From NCBI GenBank assembly GCA_017305715.1, contig JAFKKG010000010.1:124001-188000 (forward strand): 64,000 nucleotides of DNA, given 5' to 3'. The position numbers and the translations under genes were made by a program. Source of the DNA: Hyphomicrobiales bacterium. GTDB lineage: Bacteria; Pseudomonadota; Alphaproteobacteria; Rhizobiales; Xanthobacteraceae. Below, piece after piece: positions 16,576 to 24,958 of this stretch (position 1 is its first letter; each line of letters begins with the position of its first letter). The notes beneath the pieces are model-generated. The model was given only the letters and a program-made list of their open reading frames with translations. It had not been told where the DNA came from and ran no database searches.

Positions 16576-17816
16576 CGCCCCTTGGTCGGGATCTTGTTGA
16601 ACGGCACGTCCTTGTCGACCCTGATATCACCGGGCAGGCCGAGCACGCGTTCGGCAATGATGTTGCGCAGGATTTCGTCGGTACCGCCGGCGATCCGCAT
16701 CGAGGGTGACGAGAGCAGCATCTGCTGGAACTGGCCGCTTGCGGCTTCCTCGTCGGCGCCGGTCAATGCGCCGGCCGCGCCCTCCAGGTCCATCGCGTAG
16801 GTCGCGATGTCCTGCAGCATCGTACCTGACACCAGTTTGCCGATCGAATTCTCAGGACCCGGACGCTCGCCCTTGGAGAGCGACGAGATCGCGCGGTAGC
16901 TGGTGTATTTCAGCCCGCTCGCCTTCACCGCCCAGTTCGCGAGCTTGGAGCGCGTCGCCGGATCGTCGATGGCGAGGCCGTCCTCGGTCATCAGGTTCGA
17001 GCAGAACTCGAACATTTCAGGAAAGCCGGTCGCGAGCCGCGAGCCGATCGACATGCGCTCGTTCATCAGCGTGGTGAGCGAGACGTTCCAGCCGTCGCCG
17101 ACCGCGCCGAGGCGCTGGCTGTCCGGGATCACCACATCGGTGAAATAGACCTCGTTGAATTCCTGCATGCCGTTGGCCTGCTTGATCGGCCGCACCTCGA
17201 CGCCCTTGCTCTTCATGTCGAGGAAGAACATCGTCAGGCCCTTGTGCTTGGGCACGTTGGGATCGGTGCGCGTGATCAGGAGGCCGTAGTCGGAATAGTG
17301 CGCGCCCGAGGTCCAGATCTTCTGGCCGTTGATGATCCAGTTGTCGCCCTTCTTCTCGGCGCGGGTACGAAGGCCCGCGACGTCGGAACCGCCGGCCGGC
17401 TCCGAGAACAGCTGGCACCAGATATGTTCGCCGGACGCGAGCTTCGGCAGGTAGTGCCGCTTGTGTTCCTCGCTGCCGAACGCCATCACGGTCGGCCCGC
17501 ACATGCCTTCGCCGATCTGGAACGGTTGCGTCAGCTTGCCGTAGACACCCTCTTCCTGCTGCCAGATCACCTTCTCGATCGGCGTGGCGCCGCGGCCGCC
17601 ATATTCCTTCGGCCAATGCAGGCAGGCCCAGCCGCCTTCGGCCTTCTTCTTCTGCCAGGCCTTGCCGACGTCGACGATCTCTTCCTTCTCGAGCCGGATG
17701 CGGCCCAGCGAGGATTTTGAAAGCTCCGCCTCGTATTTCTTCGGGGCGTTGGCCCCGATCCATTTGCGCGCTGTGGCGCGGAATTCGGCTTCCTGCGGGG
17801 TATCGTCGAAGTTCAT
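16572..17816 (-). CDS. Acyl-CoA dehydrogenase, catalytic-type subunit (paralogue 1)
   Basis: FAD-dependent dehydrogenase of 414 aa that introduces a 2,3 double bond into an acyl-CoA. Motifs: LFSEPAGGSDVAGLRTRAE (137-155), WIINGQKIWTSGAHYSDYGL (160-179), and a Glu in LMNERMSIG (E253), the catalytic-base position used by the isovaleryl-CoA dehydrogenase group; the medium-chain-type C-terminal Glu is absent (IAGGTDEILRNII). It is nearly the same length and sequence as the next gene (17965-19212), with the same first 10 and many internal stretches, so the pair arose by tandem duplication. Overlaps nitroreductase by 4 bp. Confidence 0.9.
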   Translation of the reverse strand: MNFDDTPQEAEFRATARKWIGANAPKKYEAELSKSSLGRIRLEKEEIVDVGKAWQKKKAEGGWACLHWPKEYGGRGATPIEKVIWQQEEGVYGKLTQPFQIGEGMCGPTVMAFGSEEHKRHYLPKLASGEHIWCQLFSEPAGGSDVAGLRTRAEKKGDNWIINGQKIWTSGAHYSDYGLLITRTDPNVPKHKGLTMFFLDMKSKGVEVRPIKQANGMQEFNEVYFTDVVIPDSQRLGAVGDGWNVSLTTLMNERMSIGSRLATGFPEMFEFCSNLMTEDGLAIDDPATRSKLANWAVKASGLKYTSYRAISSLSKGERPGPENSIGKLVSGTMLQDIATYAMDLEGAAGALTGADEEAASGQFQQMLLSSPSMRIAGGTDEILRNIIAERVLGLPGDIRVDKDVPFNKIPTKGR

Positions 17817-17856
17817 GGCGGACCTCTCACGTTTTCAATTCTTGCATCGTCTCTAA

Positions 17857-17958
17857 CCCTCATGGTGAGGAGCGCGAAGCGCGTCTCGAACCATGAGGCC
17901 ACCGGCCGGGCTTTCATCCTTCGAGACGCGGCGAAGACGCCGCTCCTCAGGATGAGGT
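17857..17958. repeat. Dispersed palindromic repeat (family E)
   Basis: The left arm CCCTCATGGTGAGGAGCGCG and the right arm CGCTCCTCAGGATGAGG are inverted copies, with an internal CGCGAAGCGCG and CTCGAACCATGAGG/TCCTTCGAGACG. It lies between the two acyl-CoA dehydrogenase paralogues in the minus operon. Confidence 0.8.
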
Positions 17959-17964
17959 CTTCGG

Positions 17965-19212
17965 TTACGCTCTTCCCTTGGTCGGAATCTTGTTGAACGG
18001 CACGTCCTTGTCGACCCTGATATCGCCGGGCAGACCAAGCACGCGCTCGGCAATGATGTTCCGCATGATCTCGTCGGTGCCGCCTTCGACGCGGGTGCCG
18101 GGCGCACGCAGCAGCATCGCCTGGAATTTTCCGGCGATCTCGGCGTCTTCCGGCCCGCTCAGTACGCCGGCGGCGCCCTGCAGGTCGAGCGCATACATCG
18201 CGACTTCCTGCACCATCGAGCCCGCGACCAGCTTGCCGATGGAATTCTCCGGCCCCGGACGCTCGCCCTTCGACAGCGCCGAGATCGCGCGCATGCTGGT
18301 GTATCGCAGCCCACTCGCCTTCACGGCATAGTTCGCGAGCCTGGAGCGAACGCTGCGATCCTCGATCGCGGGACCGTCTTCGAGCATCAGGCTGTTGCAG
18401 AAATCGAACAATTCCGGGAAGCCGGTGGAAACACCGGCGCCGATCGACATGCGCTCGTTCATCAACGTGGTCAGCGAGACGTTCCAACCATCGTTGACGG
18501 CGCCCAGCCGCTGCGAGTCGGGAATCTTCACGTCCGTAAAATAAACCTCGTTGAAATCCGACTGGCCGCTGGCCTGCTTGATCGGCCTGACCTCCACGCC
18601 GGGGCTCTTCATGTCCAGGAAGAACATGGTGAGGCCCTTGTGTTTGGGCACATTGGGATCGGTGCGAGTCAGCAGGATGCCATAGTCGGAGTAGTGCGCA
18701 CCCGAGGTCCAGATCTTCTGGCCGTTGACGATCCAGTCATCGCCCTTCTTTTCCGCGCGGGTACGCAATCCGGCAACGTCGGAACCGCCGGCGGGCTCGG
18801 AGAACAACTGACACCAGACCTTTTCGCCCGACGCCAGCGGCGGCAGATATTTTTGCTTTTCCGCTTCGCCGGCGAACGCCATCATGGTCGGCCCGCACAT
18901 GCCGTGGCCGATGATGAACATGCCGGAGAGTTTACCGAACGGGCCTTCCTCCTGCTGCCAGATCACGCGCTCGATCGGCGAGGAGCCGCGGCCGCCATAT
19001 TCCTTCGGCCAGTGCAGGCAGGCCCAGCCGGCATCGGCTTTCTTCTTCTGCCAGGCTTTTGCGACCTCGAGCATGTTGGCGCCCTTGAGTCCGCTGCGGC
19101 CGAGCGAGGTCTTGCGCAGTTCTTCCTCATACTGCTTCGGCGCATTGGCTGCGATCCAGGCTTTCGCCTCGGCGCGGAATGCGGCTTCCTGGGGGGTGTC
19201 GTCGAAATTCAT
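17965..19212 (-). CDS. Acyl-CoA dehydrogenase, catalytic-type subunit (paralogue 2)
   Basis: A 415-aa FAD enzyme, paralogue of the 16572-17816 protein, with the same CQLFSEPAGGSDVAGLRTRA motif (about 134-153), the IVNGQKIWTSGAHYSDYG motif and Glu253 in LMNERMSIG as the likely catalytic base. It is followed upstream (5') by the shorter dehydrogenase-like gene at 19272, which lacks these residues; this large/small order is that of heteromeric acyl-CoA dehydrogenases. The ATG at 19212 begins MNFDDTPQEA, identical in type to paralogue 1. The acyl substrate may be bulky or branched. Confidence 0.91.
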   Translation of the reverse strand: MNFDDTPQEAAFRAEAKAWIAANAPKQYEEELRKTSLGRSGLKGANMLEVAKAWQKKKADAGWACLHWPKEYGGRGSSPIERVIWQQEEGPFGKLSGMFIIGHGMCGPTMMAFAGEAEKQKYLPPLASGEKVWCQLFSEPAGGSDVAGLRTRAEKKGDDWIVNGQKIWTSGAHYSDYGILLTRTDPNVPKHKGLTMFFLDMKSPGVEVRPIKQASGQSDFNEVYFTDVKIPDSQRLGAVNDGWNVSLTTLMNERMSIGAGVSTGFPELFDFCNSLMLEDGPAIEDRSVRSRLANYAVKASGLRYTSMRAISALSKGERPGPENSIGKLVAGSMVQEVAMYALDLQGAAGVLSGPEDAEIAGKFQAMLLRAPGTRVEGGTDEIMRNIIAERVLGLPGDIRVDKDVPFNKIPTKGRA

Positions 19213-19232
19213 CGAATCATCCTTCAAATTCA

Positions 19233-19260
19233 TCGTCGTGCCGGCGAAGGCCGGGACGAC
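19233..19260. repeat. Family C repeat arm
   Basis: A short hairpin-type element, CGTCGTGCCGGCGAAGGCCGG-GACGAC, matching the arms of the repeats at 10330 and 61811. It lies between two acyl-CoA dehydrogenase genes. Confidence 0.7.
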
Positions 19261-19271
19261 ACCATGGTTAC

Positions 19272-20399
19272 TCAGGCCGCGTTCTTCTTGCGCATGCGGT
19301 CGATCAGTTGATCTTCCCAATAAGAAAGGCTGCCGAGCGTCACCGCGGTCGCATTGGCGCGGCGGTAGTACATGTGGCAGTCGAACTCCCACGTGAAACC
19401 CATGCCGCCATGAACCTGGATGTTGTTCTTGGAGCAGTGCTGGAACGCCTGCGTCGCGCTGATGCGGGCGGCGGCTGCCGCTTCCGGCAATTCCGAGGCG
19501 TTGGTCGAGAGCGCCCAGGCGCCGTAATAGCAATTCGAACGCGCCAGCGTCGCCGAGACATACATGTCGGCGAGGATGTGCTTGACGGCCTGGAACGAGC
19601 CGATCGGCCGGCCGAAGGCGATGCGGTCGAGCGCGTAATCACGGCCCATCTCCAGCGCCCGGTCGGACCCGCCGACCTGCTCGAACGCCATCAACACGGC
19701 GGCGCGGTCGAGCACTTGTGTGAGGATGCCCCAGCCGTCACCGGCCGCAGCCAGCGGCTCCGCCTTGCAATTCTTGAAGGTCAGTTCGGCCTGGCCGTGG
19801 GTCGGATCGATATTGGTCAGCGACCTGACGTCGACGCCACCGGCCTTGAGGTCGACCAGGAACAGCGAGATGTCGGCGTCGCGGCCCGTCGAACCCGTGC
19901 GCGCGGCAACCACCGCGAAATCGGCGATGGCGCCATCCGGCACCGGCTTCTTGACGCCGTTGAGCGTGCCGCCGGAAGCCTGCAGCTTGATCGCCTGCGG
20001 CGACGGATTGCCCTTGCCTTCGAACAGCGCCAGCGTGCCGATCGCTTCGCCGGAGGCGATCTTCGGCAGCCATTTCTGTTTCTGCTCATCGCTGCCCGCG
20101 AGCAGCAGCGCTTCGGCCGCGAGATATACCGTCGAGGAGAACGGCACCGGCGCCAGCGCGCGGCCCATTTCCTCGGCGATCACGCAGAGTTCGAGATGAC
20201 CGGCACCGGCGCCGCCGAATTGCTCCGGTATGGCAACGCCGAGGAAGCCCATCTCGGCGAGTCCGGCCCACAAGGCCTTGTCGTAAGTCGCCCGGCCTTC
20301 CAGCACCTCGCGCACCGCCTTCGGCGGACATTTCTCGGCGAGGAATTTCCTCGCCGCGTCGCGCATCTGCTTTTGTTCGTCGGAGAAATCGAAATTCAT
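19272..20399 (-). CDS. Acyl-CoA dehydrogenase-like small subunit (catalytic Glu missing)
   Basis: A 375-aa protein of the dehydrogenase fold. The N-terminal helical domain (FDFSDEQKQMRDAARKFLAE), the middle barrel and the C-terminal GGMGFTWEFDCHMYYRRAN are present, but the middle motif is weak (TLALFEGKG instead of TEPxAGSD) and neither usual Glu base is seen (DRAAVLMA in the helix-G region, RRANATAVTLG at the C-terminal one). It is 25 bp downstream of the feruloyl-CoA synthase gene and 59 bp upstream of a catalytic-type paralogue. By analogy with actinobacterial heterotetramers, it is likely a non-catalytic partner subunit that shapes the acyl pocket. Confidence 0.85.
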   Translation of the reverse strand: MNFDFSDEQKQMRDAARKFLAEKCPPKAVREVLEGRATYDKALWAGLAEMGFLGVAIPEQFGGAGAGHLELCVIAEEMGRALAPVPFSSTVYLAAEALLLAGSDEQKQKWLPKIASGEAIGTLALFEGKGNPSPQAIKLQASGGTLNGVKKPVPDGAIADFAVVAARTGSTGRDADISLFLVDLKAGGVDVRSLTNIDPTHGQAELTFKNCKAEPLAAAGDGWGILTQVLDRAAVLMAFEQVGGSDRALEMGRDYALDRIAFGRPIGSFQAVKHILADMYVSATLARSNCYYGAWALSTNASELPEAAAAARISATQAFQHCSKNNIQVHGGMGFTWEFDCHMYYRRANATAVTLGSLSYWEDQLIDRMRKKNAA

Positions 20400-20424
20400 G
20401 GCGCTCTACTCGCTTGGCTGCGTT

Positions 20425-22296
20425 TCAGTTCAGGATGATAACGTCTTCGCCGGGACGATCGGCGTAAAGTTTTTCCACCAGCACGGCGCGGCGTTCGAGG
20501 CCGGCGCGCTGGTTGATGTAGCCCTTGTCGGTAAGTTCGTTGCCGTCAATCGAAGGCGGCTCCGCCATCAGCATCGCGCGCGCGATCCGCATGCTGCTGC
20601 CGGTGCAGGAGGCGTTATGAGCCTGCAAACCCTGCTTCAGGCACGCGATGACGGCGGGATGCTTGACGACATCTTCATAACTCGCCTCGGGATTACCGAC
20701 GATTTGCCGGCAGGCGTGCAGATTGGGCCATGCCAACAGACCGATGAATTCCCGGTCCTGCCCCGCGACCAGCGCGTCATGCACGGCAGGCGTTGCGGCG
20801 GCGATGGCGTCCGTCCGCAGCGAGCCGACGTGCACAAAAGTGCCGGTCGTCAGCTTGAAATCCTCGACCACGCGGCCGGCGAAGATGATGCCCTGCAGCG
20901 GATCGTTGTCGTCGACGAACACACCGGCATCGCCGATACAATAAAACCCTTCCTCGTCGAACATCTTCTTCGTCAGCTCAGGCTGGCCGAAATAACCCGG
21001 CGTCACGTTGATGCCGCGCAGCCGCAGTTCATATTTCGATCCGCACGGCACCAGTTTCAGTTCGACGCCGGGGAACGGCAGCCCGATCAGGCCGACGCGC
21101 TCGGTGTCCCAATAGGTGCCGGTGGATGTCGGCGCGGTCTCGGTCGAGCCCCAGCCGGTGTAGAACACGATGCGCTCGCCGGTGATCTTCACCGCCAGCG
21201 CCTGCATGCGGTCATAGAGATCATCCGGCAGCCGCGCGCCGCCATAGGCCATGATGCTCAGATTCTTGAAGAAGCTGCGACAGAGCGCGTCGTCCTTTTC
21301 CATCGCCGCCGCCAGCGCGGCATAGCCGGCGGGCACGTTGGCGTAATAGGTCGGCGACACCTCGCGCAGATTCCTGGTGGTCTCGTCGAACAGGCCCGGC
21401 ATCGGCCGGCCATCGTCGATATAGAGCGTGCCGCCATCGACCAGCACCGGATTGAACGCGGCATTGCCGCCCATGGTATGGTTCCACGGCATCCAGTCCA
21501 GCACGGTCGCGATCGGTCCATTCGGATCGCGCGGACGCACCTGCATCATCATCGCCGCATTGGCGCACATCATCTCCTGGGTGTTGATGACGGCCTTGGG
21601 CATGCCGGTCGAGCCCGACGTGAACAGCAGCTTGCCGACGGTTTTGGGCGTGATCTTTGCGATCGACTCCTCAACCGCCTTCGTCACCGGCGTCGCTGCA
21701 AGGTCGGCATAGGCGACGCTCTCGATGCCTTCGCACGGCCGCAGCACATGCACGACCGTGACGCCGGCGAGATCGAGCGCCTTCAATGCCTTCTCGAAGG
21801 TCGGCCCATCCTGCACCATCACGACGGCGGGCTTGATCAGGTTGAACAGGTATTTGAGCTTGAGGTGGTCCTGGCTCATCAGCGAATAGGCCGGCGACAC
21901 CGGCGCCGCCGGCAGGCGCGCCTGCATCGCGGCCTGTGTCATCAACGCATGCTCGATGGAGTTGCCGGACAGGATCGCCACGGGACGATCATCTTCGACG
22001 CCGAGATCGAGCAGGGCCTGCGTCAGGGCGTCGACCGTACGCTTGGCTTCGCCGTACGAAACCTTGCGCCATTGCCGGTCCGCGCCGGCGCGCTGCGCCA
22101 GCCAGATCCGCTCGGGCGCTTGTTTTGCCCACTTCGCGAGCGAAGCCGGAATGTGCTTCTCGTAAGGTTGCAGCGGAATGCGTGACTTCAGCACGATGAC
22201 GCCATCCGCCCGCCGCTCGACCTCGATGTCGCGCGGCAGCCATTCGATCTTGCGGAAGCCGGGTTTTGTGAGCACCGCGGCGGCATTCCCACTCAT
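20425..22296 (-). CDS. fcs: Feruloyl-CoA synthase-type acyl-CoA ligase
   Basis: An ATP-dependent CoA ligase of 623 aa, the length of the feruloyl-CoA synthase family, which activates hydroxycinnamates (ferulate, p-coumarate, caffeate) or related acids through an acyl-AMP. The P-loop LLFTSGSTGMPKAVINTQ is at 223-240, and the A5-A8 motifs VFYTGWGSTETAP and GFYCIGDAGVFVDDNDP follow. It uses the typical Fcs-group 'MPWNHTMGGNAAFNPVLVDG' region. It lies in an operon with a hydratase-family gene and acyl-CoA dehydrogenases, consistent with phenylpropanoid side-chain breakdown. The exact acid is inferred. Confidence 0.86.
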   Translation of the reverse strand: MSGNAAAVLTKPGFRKIEWLPRDIEVERRADGVIVLKSRIPLQPYEKHIPASLAKWAKQAPERIWLAQRAGADRQWRKVSYGEAKRTVDALTQALLDLGVEDDRPVAILSGNSIEHALMTQAAMQARLPAAPVSPAYSLMSQDHLKLKYLFNLIKPAVVMVQDGPTFEKALKALDLAGVTVVHVLRPCEGIESVAYADLAATPVTKAVEESIAKITPKTVGKLLFTSGSTGMPKAVINTQEMMCANAAMMMQVRPRDPNGPIATVLDWMPWNHTMGGNAAFNPVLVDGGTLYIDDGRPMPGLFDETTRNLREVSPTYYANVPAGYAALAAAMEKDDALCRSFFKNLSIMAYGGARLPDDLYDRMQALAVKITGERIVFYTGWGSTETAPTSTGTYWDTERVGLIGLPFPGVELKLVPCGSKYELRLRGINVTPGYFGQPELTKKMFDEEGFYCIGDAGVFVDDNDPLQGIIFAGRVVEDFKLTTGTFVHVGSLRTDAIAAATPAVHDALVAGQDREFIGLLAWPNLHACRQIVGNPEASYEDVVKHPAVIACLKQGLQAHNASCTGSSMRIARAMLMAEPPSIDGNELTDKGYINQRAGLERRAVLVEKLYADRPGEDVIILN

Positions 22297-22338
22297 TATT
22301 GCGTCTCCCGGAATTCGGTCCGTTTTCGGATCCTTTTT

Positions 22339-23160
22339 CTACCGTTTGATATAGACAGGCTTTCGCTTCTCAAGGAAGGCCCTGATGCCCTCGCTGAATT
22401 CTTCCGAACGGCTGCACAGGATTTGATTGCGGTCTTCCATCGCGATCACGGCCTCGATCGAGCCGGCATCGACGCTCATATTGAGGCATTCCTTGGAGAG
22501 GCGCAGCCCTACCGGCGAGGCCGTCATCATCGCATCGACATAGGGTTCCGCTGCGGCATCCAATCCATCTTCGTCGACGACTTCGGAGACGAGACCGACC
22601 GCGAGCGCGCGCTCGGCACCGATGAAGCGTCCGGTCAGGATCAGTTCGGAGGCCACGGACACGCCGACTAGCCGCGGCAGGAAATAGCTGGTGCCGATAT
22701 CGCAGCCGCCGAGGCCGAGCTTGATGAAGGCGCAGTTCATCCGCGCCGATCTGGTCGCAATGCGAATATCCGCCGCCAGCGCCAGCGCAAAACCTCCGCC
22801 GGCCGCCGCCCCCTGCACCAGCGCGACGATCGGCTGCGGGCAGCGTCGCATCAGCATCACGATGTCGGCGATCCGGCGCTGCGCATCCAGCGACTCGGTA
22901 ACCCCGGGTGGCTCCTGCTGCCCGGCCCGGCGTTGCATGGCATGTTTCAGGTCGAGCCCGGCGCAGAAATTCTGTCCCGCGCCCTTCAGCACCACCACCC
23001 GCGTGGTCCGGTTGCGCTGCAACCCTTCGAAATAGGTGTTCAGCGCATTGATCATGTCCGGGTTGAGCGCGTTGAGGCTCTCCGGACGATTGAGCGTCAC
23101 CCGGTCGACCCCGTCATGGTGTTCGATCAGCAGCGGTTGAGTCACGTTGTACTCCTGCAT
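22339..23160 (-). CDS. Enoyl-CoA hydratase/isomerase-family protein
   Basis: A 273-aa crotonase-family enzyme encoded 42 bp upstream of the ligase gene. NFCAGLDLKHA (64-74) and GAAAGGGFALALAADIRIA (117-135) form the oxyanion hole. The first hydratase Glu is Ala (A125), and in the second motif, AFIKLGLGGCDIGTSYFLP, Asp154 aligns with the catalytic Asp of dienoyl-CoA isomerases. It is more likely an isomerase, lyase or dienoyl-type enzyme than a plain hydratase. Partner role in the fcs operon: the step after ligation/dehydrogenation. Confidence 0.86.
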   Translation of the reverse strand: MQEYNVTQPLLIEHHDGVDRVTLNRPESLNALNPDMINALNTYFEGLQRNRTTRVVVLKGAGQNFCAGLDLKHAMQRRAGQQEPPGVTESLDAQRRIADIVMLMRRCPQPIVALVQGAAAGGGFALALAADIRIATRSARMNCAFIKLGLGGCDIGTSYFLPRLVGVSVASELILTGRFIGAERALAVGLVSEVVDEDGLDAAAEPYVDAMMTASPVGLRLSKECLNMSVDAGSIEAVIAMEDRNQILCSRSEEFSEGIRAFLEKRKPVYIKR

Positions 23161-23185
23161 CCGCGAACGCGGCGCCAGTTGCCGC

Positions 23186-23320
23186 GCCCTCTCCCCTTGT
23201 GGGAGAGGGCATCACCGTCGCTGGCCTCGTGCTCACTTGGGTGAGGGGTTGCCAACCGGAGAGAACCCCTCATCCGGCTTCGCTTCGCGAAGCCACCTTC
23301 TCCCACAAGGGGAGAAGGAA
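23186..23320. repeat. GC-rich palindromic intergenic repeat (family A)
   Basis: The left arm GCCCTCTCCCCTTGTGGGAG-AGGGC and right arm CTTCTCCCACAAGG-GGAGAAGG flank GGGTGAGGGGTT / AACCCCTCATCCGG, the same layout as 36501-36628 and 48726-48853. It sits between the SDR gene and the hydratase-family gene within the minus operon. Confidence 0.85.
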
Positions 23321-23326
23321 GAAGAG

Positions 23327-24085
23327 CTACCTTGGCGCCATGCGGATGGCGCCATCGAGGCGGATGGTCTCGCCGTTCAGCATCGGGTTCTCGACGATAT
23401 GCACCGCGAGATTGCCATACTCGGAAGCGTCGCCGAGGCGGGCCGGATGCGGCACCTGCGCGCCCAGGCTCTTGCGAGCCTCTTCGTTCAAGCCCATCAA
23501 CAATGGCGTCAGGAACAGGCCCGGTGCAATGGTGTTGACGCGGATCTTGAGGCTGGCGAGATCGCGGGCAGCCGGCAGCGTGAGGCCGACGACGCCGCCC
23601 TTCGAGGCGGAGTAAGCGATCTGGCCGATCTGGCCTTCATAGGCCGCGACACTGGCGGTGTTGATGGCAACGCCGCGCTCTTCGCCGATCGGGGGTGCGG
23701 TGGCGAGCCGCTCGGCGAACAGGCGCAGCACGTTGAAGGTGCCGATCAGATTGACGTTGATGATGCGGACGAACTTCGCCAGCGGATAGACGCCGTCCTT
23801 GCCGACGACGCGCTGCGAGCCGCCGATCCCGGCGCAGTTCATCAGCACGCGCGCGATGCCGTGGGCGGCTTCGGCCTTGGCGATCGCCGCCTTGATCGCT
23901 TCCTCGTCGGTGACGTCGGCGTGAAGGGCGACGCCCTTGACTTCGGCGGCGACCTTTTCGGCGTTTTCCTTGTTCTGGTCGATCACGCCGATCTTGGCGC
24001 CCTTGGCCGCCATAGCGCGGGCGGTAGCGGCACCGAGACCGGAGCCACCGCCGGTGATGAGAACGGCAACGTCTTTCAACTGCAT
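23327..24085 (-). CDS. SDR-family 3-hydroxyacyl-CoA dehydrogenase (type II/HSD17B10-like)
   Basis: A 252-aa classical SDR: cofactor motif TGGGSGLG (11-18), acidic residue in IGVIDQN for NAD(H) preference, NCAGIGG, and the catalytic set S145 (NTASVAAYEG), Y158 and K162 (AYSASKGG). The insertion APPIGEERGVAINTASV around 130-146 and the C-terminal LNGETIRLDGAIRMAPR are typical of type II 3-hydroxyacyl-CoA dehydrogenases. It oxidises the 3-hydroxyacyl-CoA made by a hydratase to the 3-ketoacyl-CoA for the thiolase at 24959. First enzyme gene of the minus operon after the TetR regulator. Confidence 0.9.
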   Translation of the reverse strand: MQLKDVAVLITGGGSGLGAATARAMAAKGAKIGVIDQNKENAEKVAAEVKGVALHADVTDEEAIKAAIAKAEAAHGIARVLMNCAGIGGSQRVVGKDGVYPLAKFVRIINVNLIGTFNVLRLFAERLATAPPIGEERGVAINTASVAAYEGQIGQIAYSASKGGVVGLTLPAARDLASLKIRVNTIAPGLFLTPLLMGLNEEARKSLGAQVPHPARLGDASEYGNLAVHIVENPMLNGETIRLDGAIRMAPR

Positions 24086-24148
24086 TTTAGAGACCTTTCC
24101 TTGGGCGTTTCTTCTCTGGACTTCACGAACGTTCGGGCGAAGCGACCG

Positions 24149-24814
24149 TCATCCGGCCGCAGCCCCTTGTTGATTGAGTATTCCGCCGCAAATCAGCGTT
24201 TCCATATGCCTGATGTATTGGCGGCAGACTTCGTCGGTGACGGGACCGACGCCGGTCGCGCGCGACATCGCGTGGCGGCCGAAAAACAGGTGATCGCAGG
24301 CGCCGACCAGGGTGGTGTAGAACATCACGGGGTCGACGTTACGGAACTCGCCGGCCTTGATGCCCTCCGCGAGCAGGCGCCGCTGGAACTCCAAAAGCGG
24401 CGCCACGAAAAACTTTGATACCTCGTCGGCCGCCGCCTCGCTGCTCTCATGCAGCAGATAATGGATCAGCCGGTTCATATAGGGGAACTGGTAATAGGCG
24501 CGGATGATGCCGCCGATATGCAGCTTGAGTTTCGCGGTCGGCGAGATCGGCTGGCTGATCAGATATTCGAGCTGCGACATCTCGGTGGCGGCGTCGCGCG
24601 CCAAAAGCGCCAGTAACAGCCCGTCCTTGTTGCCGAAATGGTATTTCACCAAAGCGGCGTTGACGCCGGATTTCTGCGCGATGTCGGAGAGCGACACCTC
24701 GATCGAGGCGCGCTCGATCATCAGCCCGCTCGCCGCCACCAGCAGCTTCTCGGCGGTGGTATTTTTGCTGCCCGCCAATCTGGTCGGTACGCTGGTATTC
24801 AACTGTGATCCCAT
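24149..24814 (-). CDS. TetR-family transcriptional regulator
   Basis: A 221-aa dimeric repressor-type regulator. The HTH is at about 35-65 (IEVSLSDIAQKSGVNAALVK, then YHFGNKDGLLLALL), followed by a helical ligand-binding domain. The ATG at 24814 (MGSQLNTSV) is preferred; an upstream ATG at 24868 would add 18 residues. It is divergent from the thiolase (24959) and leads the minus-strand catabolic block, with a 20-bp quasi-palindrome between, so it probably controls both directions. The inducer is likely an acyl- or aroyl-CoA, as for other TetR regulators of such clusters (inference). Confidence 0.9.
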   Translation of the reverse strand: MGSQLNTSVPTRLAGSKNTTAEKLLVAASGLMIERASIEVSLSDIAQKSGVNAALVKYHFGNKDGLLLALLARDAATEMSQLEYLISQPISPTAKLKLHIGGIIRAYYQFPYMNRLIHYLLHESSEAAADEVSKFFVAPLLEFQRRLLAEGIKAGEFRNVDPVMFYTTLVGACDHLFFGRHAMSRATGVGPVTDEVCRQYIRHMETLICGGILNQQGAAAG

Positions 24815-24871
24815 CACTGCCTGCCGGAAATCCGGCCGCACATAAGCGCATGCCGGGGCCGCACTCAAGAG

Positions 24872-24891
24872 TTAATTGATTGATTGACTAA
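24872..24891. promoter_or_regulatory. Putative TetR operator
   Basis: TTAATTGATTGATTGACTAA is a quasi-palindrome (TTA-T...A-TAA ends symmetric) with an internal TTGA direct repeat, in the only AT-rich stretch between the divergent TetR and thiolase genes. Size and place suit a TetR dimer, or two. Confidence 0.5.
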
Positions 24892-24958
24892 ATCGCGGAC
24901 CATCCCTTAAATCCGGCCCATCATTCAAAACCCACAACACATTCCAGGGAGAACCGTC

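Noticed and set aside
20398-22185. 595-codon plus-strand frame opposite the feruloyl-CoA synthase gene
   Set aside because: It is antisense to a complete ligase with P-loop and A5-A8 motifs and has the His/Arg/Asp-rich composition of a shadow frame.
24879-24890. TTGAT-type FixK/FNR box at the TetR operator
   Set aside because: TTGATTGATTGA has no ATCAA half-site at the right spacing; the tandem TTGA repeats explain it.
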